A stretch of 64,000 nt of DNA from positions 124,001-188,000 of the forward strand of contig CAUJCN010000001.1 of the NCBI GenBank assembly GCA_963169855.1, read 5' to 3'. How positions within the stretch are numbered: the stretch's first letter is position 1; each line of letters begins with the position of its first letter. The notes beneath the pieces were generated by a model. That model was not told the origin of the DNA. It saw only the letters and a program-made list of their open reading frames with translations, and did no database searches. Positions 32,888-41,582 of this stretch are shown here, in pieces. The position numbers were made by a program, and so were the translations under genes. Origin of the DNA: Patescibacteria group bacterium. Its GTDB lineage: Bacteria; Patescibacteria; Dojkabacteria; J137.

Positions 32888-33955
32888 ATGGCATCAAATT
32901 CTATTAATAAATATTCGGTACCCTACATTCGAGAATATTTAACTACATTAAAAAATAACAATTATTCTAAAGAAACTTTAGAAAACTACGCTAGAGATCT
33001 AGAAATCTTTTCGGCTTATCTTTTTTACATCGAAACTCAGTTCGATAAAATTGATAAACTCACAATTGCAGACTACAAAGGATTTTTGAGAGATCAAAAT
33101 TATTTACCTATCCTTCATAAATATCAGGCACAAGAAGAACTAACAGATAAAGATATCGAAAAAAGCCAAAAAGATGTTTCAGAATTAAAGAAAGCAATGT
33201 ACAAAGGTCAGCTTTCTGATAATTCAGTAAACAGAATGCTTTCTACATTACGTTCATATTTGAGTTTTCTTGTCGATGTAGATAAGCCAGTCCCTATCCC
33301 ACCTTCTGCAATTAAAATGATTAAAGCTGAGAAAAAAGAAAAGCAGGTTGCTGAACTAAACGAGCTAATTTCTTTGATTGAATGTCCATTTGATTTCGAA
33401 GAAGAACAAATTGTTAAATATAGGAATCGTGCGATTTTGGAACTTATTTTTTCAACAGGAATGAGAATTTCTGAAGTGGCAAATCTAAATCGTGAACATT
33501 TCAAAATTGAAAACAACGAAATAGTTGATACAAAAATTTATATCTTAGGAAAAGGTAAAAAGCAAAGATTTGTTTATCTGACTGAAAGATCGATCCACTA
33601 CCTGAATGAGTACTTAAAGAGAAGAGTGGACGAGTTTCCAGCAATGTTTATACCCACGAAAGGAACTAGAAAAGCTACAAACAACCCTTATCTAGTAAGA
33701 CTTTCTCAAAATTATATTCAGATGAAAATTGCTGAGTATCGAAGGAAGTTAGGAATTGTTGTTCCAACATCTGCACACAGCTTAAGACACGGATTTGCAA
33801 CATATATTGCAGAAGAAGGTGCAAATCCTGCAGCTATTCAGAAATTGCTTGGTCACTCATCTTTACAAACTACTTCAAAATACGTTCATGCTTCGGATAA
33901 ATTTGCAGAAAAAGCTCACAGAGATTTTCATCCTTTAAAAGAGGAGGCTGAATAG
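32888..33955 (+). CDS. Tyrosine recombinase, XerC/XerD-like
   Basis: 355-residue site-specific recombinase with an N-terminal SAM-like core-binding domain (VPYIREYLTTLKNNNYSKETLENYARDLEIF) and a C-terminal catalytic domain. Active-site residues are visible: Arg in FSTGMRISEVANL, Lys in the hairpin LGKGKKQRFVYL, HSLRHGFATYIAEEG (His, Arg), LGHSSLQTT (His) and the nucleophile Tyr in SKYVHASDK. The N-terminal part is longer than XerC/D (about 300) because of an insertion around residues 75-110. No att sites, integrase-type cargo or phage genes flank it, so a housekeeping chromosome-dimer-resolution role is more likely than a mobile element. Confidence 0.93.
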   Translation: MASNSINKYSVPYIREYLTTLKNNNYSKETLENYARDLEIFSAYLFYIETQFDKIDKLTIADYKGFLRDQNYLPILHKYQAQEELTDKDIEKSQKDVSELKKAMYKGQLSDNSVNRMLSTLRSYLSFLVDVDKPVPIPPSAIKMIKAEKKEKQVAELNELISLIECPFDFEEEQIVKYRNRAILELIFSTGMRISEVANLNREHFKIENNEIVDTKIYILGKGKKQRFVYLTERSIHYLNEYLKRRVDEFPAMFIPTKGTRKATNNPYLVRLSQNYIQMKIAEYRRKLGIVVPTSAHSLRHGFATYIAEEGANPAAIQKLLGHSSLQTTSKYVHASDKFAEKAHRDFHPLKEEAE

Positions 33956-34177
33956 TTAATAGTGGAATCCTGAGTCTTGCCCAGTGGCAGCTTCGTAGAT
34001 AAAAAGAAACAGTGGAATTCTATGCAGATTTTCTGGATATTTTGTTTGCCCATTTTCCTGATATGCACAGAATCCTCCACCTGGACATCCTGAGGCTTGA
34101 ACAGGAAACAAAAGTAACAAGAACACTATTGAAAATGCCACAATGATTTTCTTATGTGATTTTAAAAATTTAGGCAT
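33956..34177 (-). CDS. Small exported or membrane protein, 73 aa
   Basis: Basic N-terminus (MPKFLKSHKK) and a hydrophobic helix (about 11-27) ending VQASG, a possible signal-peptidase site. The short remainder holds two cysteines (SGCPGGGFCAYQE). TATAAT at 34189-34184 ends six bases before the ATG, so the transcript is leaderless. Its stop directly abuts the recombinase stop. No family recognised. Confidence 0.6.
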   Translation of the reverse strand: MPKFLKSHKKIIVAFSIVFLLLLFPVQASGCPGGGFCAYQENGQTKYPENLHRIPLFLFIYEAATGQDSGFHY

Positions 34178-34183
34178 AAAATC

Positions 34184-34189
34184 ATTATA
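34184..34189 (-). promoter_or_regulatory. -10 box, leaderless promoter
   Basis: On the minus strand TATAAT (34189-34184) is followed by GATTTT and then the ATG at 34177. Confidence 0.6.
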
Positions 34190-34248
34190 TTAAGAACCTC
34201 ATTAGAAATCTATTAATTTGATATAATATTATCAGTTAATAATATTCT

Positions 34249-34971
34249 ATGGAAAATACATTAGCATCACCTGTCACAAAGCTGACTCACGGATTTAATA
34301 CGTTCCTTGTTCAGGTATATGGTTGGATGACTTTAGCTTTATCTATTTCATTTGTAATTGCTTTCGCTACAGGATATTTATTGGAGAGGAGCCCCCAATT
34401 TGCAACTTTTGCACTAGGAGCATTCCCTTTCTTATTGATAGGACAAGTGATAATAGTTTTAGTGCTTAGTTTCTTCGCTACAAAAATGAATGTAGTTGTT
34501 TCTGCAGCTATGTTTGTATTCTACGCACTGACAATGGGATTATTTTTAGGTTTAACTTTCGCAGTATACACAACTACTAGCGTGGTTATCGCAATTCTAG
34601 CAGCAGTCCTAGTGTTTGGAGCAGCTTCACTCTATGGGTTATTAACTGGAAACGATTTATCGAGCTGGGGAGGATTTATCTTTATGGGAATCTTCGGATT
34701 GATTATCGGATCACTTTTAAATCTAGTAATGTTCTTTATTTCACCAGGTTTTGGACAAACTTTCTATTGGATTCTTACTTATGTTGGAATTGGAATCTTC
34801 ATTATTGCAGCAGCTTACGACACTCAAAAGTTAAAGCAGCTTGCATATGAGGGGGAACAAAATGGTGTAGGAATGGGTGCAATTGCAATTCAAGGTGCTC
34901 TTATTCTGTACCTAGACTTTATTAACATCTTCATCAGAATTTTGATGATCTTGGGAAAAAGCAAAAACTAA
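34249..34971 (+). CDS. Bax inhibitor-1 (YccA/YbhL) family membrane protein
   Basis: 240 residues with seven hydrophobic helices and the BI-1/TMBIM pattern: VYGWMTLALSISFVIAFATGYL in helix 1, LVMFFISPGF, then YVGIGIFIIAAAYDTQKLKQLA and GAIAIQGALILYLDFINIFIRILMILGK at the end. The acidic pair (AAYDTQ and YLDFIN) forms the pH-sensitive latch known in the bacterial homologue BsYetJ, a calcium leak channel. TATAAT lies about 30 nt before the start. Confidence 0.92.
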   Translation: MENTLASPVTKLTHGFNTFLVQVYGWMTLALSISFVIAFATGYLLERSPQFATFALGAFPFLLIGQVIIVLVLSFFATKMNVVVSAAMFVFYALTMGLFLGLTFAVYTTTSVVIAILAAVLVFGAASLYGLLTGNDLSSWGGFIFMGIFGLIIGSLLNLVMFFISPGFGQTFYWILTYVGIGIFIIAAAYDTQKLKQLAYEGEQNGVGMGAIAIQGALILYLDFINIFIRILMILGKSKN

Positions 34972-35035
34972 AAATATTGTAAGAATAAGTTTTACAATTC
35001 CGTACTATTATAGTCGTAATTTTAAATAATACTGT

Positions 35036-36214
35036 ATGAAACGAAGTTTTATTTTTGGATGCGTTGGAATTTTCTTAATACTATTTTCTTTTGGATTCGG
35101 AATCGCAGGTGGGTATATTGGAACACGATTAGCAGCAAATAATGGAAACCTTGATCAGACACTTCGAAATATCACAAATGCAAATGTAGAAGTTCTGCAC
35201 GAAGAATCTGCAATCATAGATGTGGCAGAAAAAGCATCTCCATCTGTAGTTAGCATTGTTATTACTAAGGATGTTCCTCTATATGATAATTATTATGACC
35301 CTTATAATTTCTTTGGTTATGGGAGAGAGCAGGTAGGAAGCGAAGAGCAACAGATTGGGGCAGGAACAGGATTTATTATTACAGTAGATGGACTGATTAT
35401 TACAAATAGACATGTTGTAGAAGACGATGAAGCTTCTTACACAGTTATTTTCTCAGATGGAAGTAAAAAGGAAGCAAAGGTTTTATCTAAAGATACAGTT
35501 TTAGATATAGCTTTTGTAAAGATTGAAGGATCGGGATACACACCACTAACACTAGGTGCTTCTTCTGAATTACGAGTTGGGCAAACGGTCATTGCAATTG
35601 GAAATGCTTTAGGGGAATTCTCTAACACTGTTAGTACAGGGATCATCTCTGGATTACAAAGAGATATTGTAGCTACAGATAGCCAAGGAAGGTCAGAAGA
35701 AGAACTAAACGGAGTTATCCAAACTGATGCAAGCATCAATTCTGGAAACTCTGGTGGACCATTATTAGATATTCATGGAAACGTGATTGGAGTTAATGTT
35801 GCAGTAGCATCGGGAGAAGCAGAGAATATAGGATTCGCCATTCCTGTAGATTTAGTAAAAGATTTAATTGAAAGATTAAATACAGATGGAACAATCGAAA
35901 GACCTGTCCTAGGTGTAAGATATTTACTTCTTGATGCAGATATTCAACAAAGAAATAATCTTGCAGTTGATTATGGAGCATTAATTGTTAGAGGAGAAAC
36001 TACAAAGGATTTAGCTGTACTTCCAGGAAGTCCAGCAGATAAGGCAGGATTGAGAGAGAATGACATTATTTTAGAAATTAGTGGTAAGAAAATTACTACT
36101 GATAATACACTTCAGTATATAATTCAGAATTATAAAATAAACGATACTGTTACTTTAAAGATTTTAAGACAAGGAAACGAGTCTGAAGTCTCAGTAAAGC
36201 TAGAGAAATTTTAA
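35036..36214 (+). CDS. HtrA/DegP-like membrane-anchored serine protease
   Basis: 392 residues: N-terminal membrane anchor (about 5-30), a Tyr/Asn-rich linker (YDNYYDPYNFFGYG), a trypsin-like domain and one C-terminal PDZ domain (LPGSPADKAGLRENDIILEISG). The catalytic triad is visible as His126 (TNRHVVED), Asp157 (VLDIAFVKI) and Ser239 (INSGNSGGPLLD). It degrades or refolds damaged extracytoplasmic proteins. Its TAA overlaps the folD ATG by one base (TAATG), an unusual protease-folate coupling. Confidence 0.95.
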   Translation: MKRSFIFGCVGIFLILFSFGFGIAGGYIGTRLAANNGNLDQTLRNITNANVEVLHEESAIIDVAEKASPSVVSIVITKDVPLYDNYYDPYNFFGYGREQVGSEEQQIGAGTGFIITVDGLIITNRHVVEDDEASYTVIFSDGSKKEAKVLSKDTVLDIAFVKIEGSGYTPLTLGASSELRVGQTVIAIGNALGEFSNTVSTGIISGLQRDIVATDSQGRSEEELNGVIQTDASINSGNSGGPLLDIHGNVIGVNVAVASGEAENIGFAIPVDLVKDLIERLNTDGTIERPVLGVRYLLLDADIQQRNNLAVDYGALIVRGETTKDLAVLPGSPADKAGLRENDIILEISGKKITTDNTLQYIIQNYKINDTVTLKILRQGNESEVSVKLEKF

Positions 36215-37065
36215 TGATTGATTGTAAAGAATTAGCAAAAGATATATTTGAGAGGGCGGAAACGCTCTCTCATAAGTTTCATTTTATTGATTCTAAAGTT
36301 TTAATCATAAATGCAAGCGATGATACAGCTAGTAAGAAATATATCGAGTTAAAAGAAAAAAAGTTCAGAGAAGCAGGATTTATACCGGAAGTAAAGTCTT
36401 TGAAGACTTACGATGAGATTAGAAATGCAATAGAAACTGCAAACAACGATAAAGATGTTGTGGGAGTGATGGTTCAACTTCCTTTATATCCTGAATTAGA
36501 CGAAAAGCGAGCGGAGATTTTGAACTCAATTAATTTTAAAAAAGATATTGACTGTTTGACTGATTATAATATCAATAACATCGGAACTGAAAACGAATTA
36601 CTGCTCCCTGCAACGGCAGAGGGAATTATTATTCTTTTAGAACAAATAGCTTCTGAAGAACAGAAAAAACTTTCTGAATTTCTTCCAGGAAAAACAATTA
36701 GTATTGTAAATGATTCAAAATTGATTGGAATCCCTCTAGCAAAGAAACTAATTTCTCTTGGAGCAAAAGTAGAAAATTTGAATAAATTCACAGAGAATAT
36801 TAAGGAAGAAACCTTGCAATCTGACATCGTAGTAACTGCAACAGGAAATGCAGAAATTTTTGATTCATCATATTTTAAAGATGAATCTATCCTCATAGAT
36901 GTAACCAGCCTTAAAACAGAGTCTGGAGTTAAAGGAGATATCAAATCAAGCGATGAACTAGCTTCCAGGATTAAGTTCATAACACCAGTTCCTGGAGGTA
37001 TTGGACCAATTACCGTTTCAACGTTGATTTTGAATACTGTAAAGCTTGCAATTTTCCAAAGTTAA
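36214..37065 (+). CDS. folD: Methylenetetrahydrofolate dehydrogenase/cyclohydrolase
   Basis: 283-residue bifunctional FolD interconverts 5,10-methylene-, methenyl- and 10-formyl-tetrahydrofolate. Motifs: DTASKKYIELKEKKFREAG with active-site Tyr43 and Lys47, GVMVQLPLYPEL, KDIDCLTDYNINN, LPATAEGIIILLEQ and the C-terminal FITPVPGGIGPITVSTLI. The Rossmann part ISIVNDSKLIGIPLAKKLISLGA is divergent from the usual GRSxxVGxP. Translation is probably coupled to the upstream HtrA gene. It would feed one-carbon units to ThyA (51.1 kb). Confidence 0.93.
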   Translation: MIDCKELAKDIFERAETLSHKFHFIDSKVLIINASDDTASKKYIELKEKKFREAGFIPEVKSLKTYDEIRNAIETANNDKDVVGVMVQLPLYPELDEKRAEILNSINFKKDIDCLTDYNINNIGTENELLLPATAEGIIILLEQIASEEQKKLSEFLPGKTISIVNDSKLIGIPLAKKLISLGAKVENLNKFTENIKEETLQSDIVVTATGNAEIFDSSYFKDESILIDVTSLKTESGVKGDIKSSDELASRIKFITPVPGGIGPITVSTLILNTVKLAIFQS

Positions 37066-37102
37066 AGTCCTACCTTCATTTTCTATATATAGCGATTATT
37101 GA

Positions 37103-37108
37103 TATAAT
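37103..37108 (+). promoter_or_regulatory. -10 box, leaderless promoter
   Basis: Consensus TATAAT at 37103-37108 ends seven bases before the ATG at 37116. Confidence 0.6.
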
Positions 37109-37115
37109 CCGCGAT

Positions 37116-38081
37116 ATGGAAGAACCAATCAAATCACGAAAAGACTTATATAGGAATGCTTTGCCTGATTTCATCTCGTTATTCTGGGCATATTGTAGAT
37201 CTAGAATGCAGGATGGAGTAGAGATAATTCATCCTGGTTACACAGGAAAAAAGAACTTCTACTTTGAGCTTGGACAGGCAAAAGACTTTGTAGTTGAACT
37301 AGATATTCATATACAAATGAGTTTAGAAGGACTTTTAGAAGAGTTTTATGTTCTCATTACTCAAAGAAACAAATCATTTGTAAACGATCTATCAATAGGA
37401 ATACCTTCAAATCTAGAAAATAAGTATGGAAAGTTACTAAGAAGTCCCCAAGTGATTCAATTAGTAACTACAATAGAATCCTATATGAGAAAGGACTCCC
37501 ATTTAAGAGGCAATGCATATATTCCAGATAAAAATTTTAAGATTTCAAACTCTGGACTGCATACAGCAGCAGACACCACTACCTGGGCAGCAATTTTATC
37601 TTACGCTTTAGGGGATCAATTCAATATTAATGCATTTTTGAGAGTAGCTGCATCTGTAGACATTTTTTATGTTCATGATTTTGTAGAAGGATTGGGTGTT
37701 GTGACACAACGAGCACAAGAAGAAAAAAATGATAGGAATACAGAACTTCTAGATCCCAAGTCTAAATCTTATATTGATATGGAATCAGCAGAATCCTACA
37801 CACTAAGGAAAACTGTTGGATGCCCTGCAATGTTCACACCAAGCGAAGAAATGCAGGAATTGATTAGAACCAATTTTCCTGATCAGAACCCAAAGGAAAC
37901 AATGATGGAAGGTTTAGGAAAAAAGATTCCTTCTGCGATTAGAAATTTAATTCAAGACTTTATAAATGAGTTGGGTTTGGAAGCTTTTCAGGATTTAATT
38001 AGAAAACAAGAACCTATTCTTAGAGAATACTTAGAAAAAGGCTTTATAAGAGAAAACAGTTCAGAATTCTCATTTAAATAA
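37116..38081 (+). CDS. Hypothetical protein, 321 aa
   Basis: Soluble orphan starting MEEPIKSRKDLYRNALPDFI, with mixed helices and a conserved-looking centre (SGLHTAADTTTWAAILSYALGD; SVDIFYVHDFVEGLGV). No motif I can name. The -10 box placement implies a leaderless mRNA. Its TAA abuts the convergent glycosidase-like gene. Confidence 0.75.
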   Translation: MEEPIKSRKDLYRNALPDFISLFWAYCRSRMQDGVEIIHPGYTGKKNFYFELGQAKDFVVELDIHIQMSLEGLLEEFYVLITQRNKSFVNDLSIGIPSNLENKYGKLLRSPQVIQLVTTIESYMRKDSHLRGNAYIPDKNFKISNSGLHTAADTTTWAAILSYALGDQFNINAFLRVAASVDIFYVHDFVEGLGVVTQRAQEEKNDRNTELLDPKSKSYIDMESAESYTLRKTVGCPAMFTPSEEMQELIRTNFPDQNPKETMMEGLGKKIPSAIRNLIQDFINELGLEAFQDLIRKQEPILREYLEKGFIRENSSEFSFK

Positions 38082-38879
38082 TTACTTGAACATCAAAATA
38101 TTCGGAAGAATCTTACTTGTTCCAAATGAACTCAAACTACTTCCTTCAAAGTAAATGGAAGTTGAAGAACCACCATCGAGATTCACTGCAAAAAGCCCTT
38201 CGCCCAGTTTCGTTTTAAGCTCTTCAGCAAGTGTTTTTAAGTCTACAGCCTTCGTAGAAATTCCAATAAATACTTTTCCATCCTTAGTCAATCCAATGAA
38301 CGATCTAAATGAACTTTGATTTCCGTTTGGAGCCTCGTTAATTAGATCAGTCCTCACAAGTCCATTATCCAATATTAACGGTCCTGCTTGAAATTCAAAA
38401 TCAGAAGTTACATCGTAAATATAAGATGAATTAGGCATAAAACTTAGCACTCCATCTTTGTACTTCACAACGTGAGTCACTTGTTTATCATTTGGAGCAA
38501 TTGCTACGTATTTAGTGCCATTGATTGTTAGCAAACCAGCGTGGTAATTACTTTCTAGAAAATATCCAGAATTTATACAGGCTTTTGCAGTAGAACATAG
38601 TTCATTTACGCTTTTAGAGTTTGATGGTTCATGAAAGTAAACTAACTCACTAAAATCATCCATTACTTTCATCGTATACCCGTTGTCGTTAATGATTGTC
38701 TGATCGCTATCTTCGAAGCCTCCGAGTAAATTGTCTAAAGAAAAACTTTCAGGAAGTCTATTAAAGTCACTAATTAAATCAGTAATCCTTTCTTTAACTG
38801 AATTAAAGTTGATAAATACAAGGATTAACGCCAAACCTAAAAGTAGTCCTATGACTGTGACTCGGAATAATCTAAACAT
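38082..38879 (-). CDS. Phosphodiester glycosidase (NAGPA/DUF2233) family protein
   Basis: 265 residues: N-terminal transmembrane anchor (about 5-27), then an extracellular NAGPA-type domain. AGLLTINGTKYVAIAPNDKQ, DFEFQAGPLILDNG, RSFIGLTKDGKVFIGIS and the strongly conserved NLDGGSSTSIYFEG are visible. Homologues cleave sugar-phosphodiester bonds or act on cell-wall exopolysaccharide. It overlaps the upstream FMN reductase gene by 8 bases on the same strand, so the two are co-translated. Confidence 0.87.
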   Translation of the reverse strand: MFRLFRVTVIGLLLGLALILVFINFNSVKERITDLISDFNRLPESFSLDNLLGGFEDSDQTIINDNGYTMKVMDDFSELVYFHEPSNSKSVNELCSTAKACINSGYFLESNYHAGLLTINGTKYVAIAPNDKQVTHVVKYKDGVLSFMPNSSYIYDVTSDFEFQAGPLILDNGLVRTDLINEAPNGNQSSFRSFIGLTKDGKVFIGISTKAVDLKTLAEELKTKLGEGLFAVNLDGGSSTSIYFEGSSLSSFGTSKILPNILMFK

Positions 38880-39420
38880 GAAGCTCTCTGTGTAAAAATG
38901 TGATGTAATTATGAACGAAAGTTTTTAATTTTTCTAATGTCTCTTGGTCAGACAATTCTCCTTTCTCATTGAATTTATCCTGTGCTCTAGAAATTGGGAA
39001 TCTGAATCTTCCTTTAACTCTCATATTAACTACTAAGGCCAAAGTCATAAGCTGTAACTGGGCTCTTACAGTTCCAAATCCTCCATCTGAACAACCTACA
39101 ATTGCCAACCACTTGTCCTCTAGAACATTGCCAGAATCTCTGGTTAACCATTCAATGGCATTCTTTAAAACTCCCGGAATCATATGATTATATTCAGGAG
39201 TGGCGATCAAAATTGCATCTGCAAGTCCTGCTTTATGTTTTAGCTCTACAACTTCTTTTGGTAGGTTTGACTCTAAATCCTGATTAAAGATTGGAATATC
39301 GTTTAAAGTTACTATCTCTACTTCTGTGCCGTCCTCCTTAGCCAACTCCTTAATAACATGTAGTAATTTAGTGTTGTATGAATCTTTTCTCGTACTTCCT
39401 GAAATAGCTAATATTTTCAT
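38872..39420 (-). CDS. NAD(P)H-dependent FMN reductase (flavodoxin-like)
   Basis: 182 residues with the FMN_red fold: phosphate-binding ISGSTRKDSYNTKLL near the N-terminus, then ILIATPEYNHMIPGVLKNAIEWL, the signature of the SsuE/ChrR/azoreductase group, and VGCSDGGFGTVRAQ. It reduces FMN or quinone/azo substrates with NAD(P)H. It is the first gene of a two-gene minus-strand unit with the NAGPA-like protein, just downstream of tRNA-Lys. Confidence 0.92.
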   Translation of the reverse strand: MKILAISGSTRKDSYNTKLLHVIKELAKEDGTEVEIVTLNDIPIFNQDLESNLPKEVVELKHKAGLADAILIATPEYNHMIPGVLKNAIEWLTRDSGNVLEDKWLAIVGCSDGGFGTVRAQLQLMTLALVVNMRVKGRFRFPISRAQDKFNEKGELSDQETLEKLKTFVHNYITFLHRELHV

Positions 39421-39478
39421 AGAATATGGTTAATTAGAGTCATTATAGCAGAGTAGGGAATAGGATTTTTGAAGATTA

Positions 39479-39550
39479 TGAAGTGGGGGGGGCTCGAACC
39501 CCCAACCAATAGCTTAAAAGGCTACTGCTCTACCATTGAGCTACCACTCC
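39479..39550 (-). tRNA. tRNA-Lys (UUU)
   Basis: 72-nt cloverleaf on the minus strand. The acceptor stem GGAGTGG pairs with CCACTTC (one G-T), the D arm is GTAGCTCAATGGTAGAGC, and the anticodon stem GTAGC/GCTAT has loop CTTTTAA giving anticodon TTT. The T arm is GGGGG-TTCGAGC-CCCCC and the discriminator is A. CCA is not encoded. Confidence 0.95.
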
Positions 39551-39574
39551 AGGGTCGTTGAGAATTATATCAAA

Positions 39575-41509
39575 CTAGCTCAACTTTGTAACTAGCTTTA
39601 CAGGATTGTCTTTCTCTAGGGATTTAATGAATTTTAGGTCTTTAACATCTGGAACTTTCTGCATCAGAAGACTAGCAGGTTCTAATTTGAACATTTCAGC
39701 AAGTATATTTTCATCCATAATATCTGAAAAAAGCATGATTTCCACCTCCTGATCTTTTAGCACTGACAACTGCTTTACAATCTTTTTCAGCTGAGTTTCC
39801 TTAATTTTAGTAATATCAGACACTTTAAGAATTCCCTGTAAAAGTTTTGGAATATTCACCACCACCCCATCAACGTTTTTATCAAGTTCATCGAGTTCTA
39901 ATAAAATTGAAGGGTTCGATACTTCTAAATAAAGTTTTTTCTTATGTTTTTTAGAGAAATGAATTTTCTTGAAATCGCTTACTAATTGAGCGTAATTTTC
40001 TAAAGATCTGATTCCTGTAAAAATAAAATTATTAATTGGTACGTTAAATTCCGTTTCTACTAATTGAACAGCAAGGACTTCTGTATAAAAAATTTTACTA
40101 TCGAACAGCAACCTTAAATCCCCATCGGTATCTGTCTTAGCCGAGTAAATATCGGAGAAGGAATAGAAAATATCATTGTTCTTGAATGATTTTCCAAAAG
40201 TCAAAATATCGTGAGAATACTTCTCTGAAAGTTCTCTCAATTTTTTTGGATTAGCAATTAATTCGTCGGGAAGTTTTTCGTACTTTTTAACAATTGAAGT
40301 TCCATCAATCACAACTCCATCAAAAGACTTTCCTAAAATTAAATCTGCTGGACGATTTTTTTGAATAAGAATATTTATTCTTGTCTTCAACCGGTTCTTT
40401 TCCTCCTTGATGTTGTACGCTTCGGGAATAACTTTCGATTCTTCCTTTTTAACTTTCTCTTCTTCGTTTGACTTAACTGTTTCAAAAATTTCTTCGGTTA
40501 TTGATTCAATAGCATTTTCGGAAAGATTCACTTCTTGTTTTTCGTGCTTAACAGGTTTTAGTTCAGGTTCAATTGGGTTGGCAGCAAAAGATAAATCAGT
40601 GTAGGAAAGGGTTCCTGCTTCTACAGCATATTTTATACAGAATTCATTTTTACTAATTTTATTAAGATCTTCAAAATCATCAGCAATTTGTTGGATTAAA
40701 GATTCTGAAAGTTTTTGTTTACTTTTCTGCTCAGAAGAAACGTTTACAGGAAGAAAGAAATTATCTTTGATGTTAAAATTCCTAATAAACATTTTCTGTT
40801 GGTTATTTACGGTTTTATTCAAAATTTTCTTGTTTGATATTTCGTACACATCAGAAATATCCGAAGCATTTTCTAATGCTTCGTCGATTCCGTAGCAGGC
40901 TGTAATCGTTGCTTTATCTTTATCAAACTTAATTTGGCCGCTGACTTCTGGATGTAAAAATTCTTGGATAATTACGGCACAACTTAAATCTCCTTTGTAA
41001 TAAGATTTAATTCTTTCTTCCATTTCTTCAGCAATAAATAGAGTAGACCATGCTAATTTGATTGTTTGTAACAGCGTTTCTAATCCAGAAACGTATGTAT
41101 GCGAAATTCGTTTGTAACTTTCTGATTGAAATTTAAAAGGAACCAAAGTTGAAGGCTTAACTTTTACTAAAGGTGAGTTATTTCCTGCAACCAAAGTTCT
41201 ATAGGCTTGCTCTATTGGTCTCGTAATAATTTGAGGAATTTCTGCAGACATAATCAATTCAGATATACGTTGCGAAATTTCTAGATTATCTTTGTACATA
41301 TTCAATCGGACACTTTGCAAAAGTACCTGGATTTCATCTGCCAGTTCTGTAGCCAAAAGAAAGGTGTCAAAAGCAGCTGTTGTTATAAAAAATGCATGAG
41401 GGCTTTTCGGAAGAATTGCATATTTAGCTCCAAGATCCCCGAGTAATTCGCTATCAGGTTTTTTAATTTTTTGAGAATTTATTACAAACTCCTGGTTCTT
41501 ACCATTCAT
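39575..41509 (-). CDS. PEP synthase-like protein, probably catalytically inactive
   Basis: 644 residues with a PPDK/PEP-synthase-like outline. The N-terminus LGAKYAILPKSPHAFFITTAAFDTFL recalls the PpsA start, and IKLAWSTLFIAEEMEERIKSYY plus AVIIQEFLHPEVSGQIKFD matches the ATP-grasp half. However, the invariant VRSSATAED-type segment is replaced by LVKVKPSTLVPFKFQ, and no swivelling-domain His motif (GGxTSHAAI) is visible. Instead there is an acidic low-complexity linker (about 330-370). The C-terminal part (LYLEVSNPSILLELDELDKNVDGVVVN) faintly resembles the PEP-binding barrel. It may be a binding or regulatory derivative. Confidence 0.6.
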   Translation of the reverse strand: MNGKNQEFVINSQKIKKPDSELLGDLGAKYAILPKSPHAFFITTAAFDTFLLATELADEIQVLLQSVRLNMYKDNLEISQRISELIMSAEIPQIITRPIEQAYRTLVAGNNSPLVKVKPSTLVPFKFQSESYKRISHTYVSGLETLLQTIKLAWSTLFIAEEMEERIKSYYKGDLSCAVIIQEFLHPEVSGQIKFDKDKATITACYGIDEALENASDISDVYEISNKKILNKTVNNQQKMFIRNFNIKDNFFLPVNVSSEQKSKQKLSESLIQQIADDFEDLNKISKNEFCIKYAVEAGTLSYTDLSFAANPIEPELKPVKHEKQEVNLSENAIESITEEIFETVKSNEEEKVKKEESKVIPEAYNIKEEKNRLKTRINILIQKNRPADLILGKSFDGVVIDGTSIVKKYEKLPDELIANPKKLRELSEKYSHDILTFGKSFKNNDIFYSFSDIYSAKTDTDGDLRLLFDSKIFYTEVLAVQLVETEFNVPINNFIFTGIRSLENYAQLVSDFKKIHFSKKHKKKLYLEVSNPSILLELDELDKNVDGVVVNIPKLLQGILKVSDITKIKETQLKKIVKQLSVLKDQEVEIMLFSDIMDENILAEMFKLEPASLLMQKVPDVKDLKFIKSLEKDNPVKLVTKLS

Positions 41510-41582
41510 TGTATCTTTGTAAATTTTATTCGGTAGCTAGAATTGGTATAATATTTGTACTTAATCATTCTATATTGTTTTT

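Noticed and set aside
32888..33955. Integrase of a mobile island
   Set aside because: There is no adjacent tRNA attachment site, cargo, excisionase or composition shift; an Xer-type housekeeping recombinase fits better.
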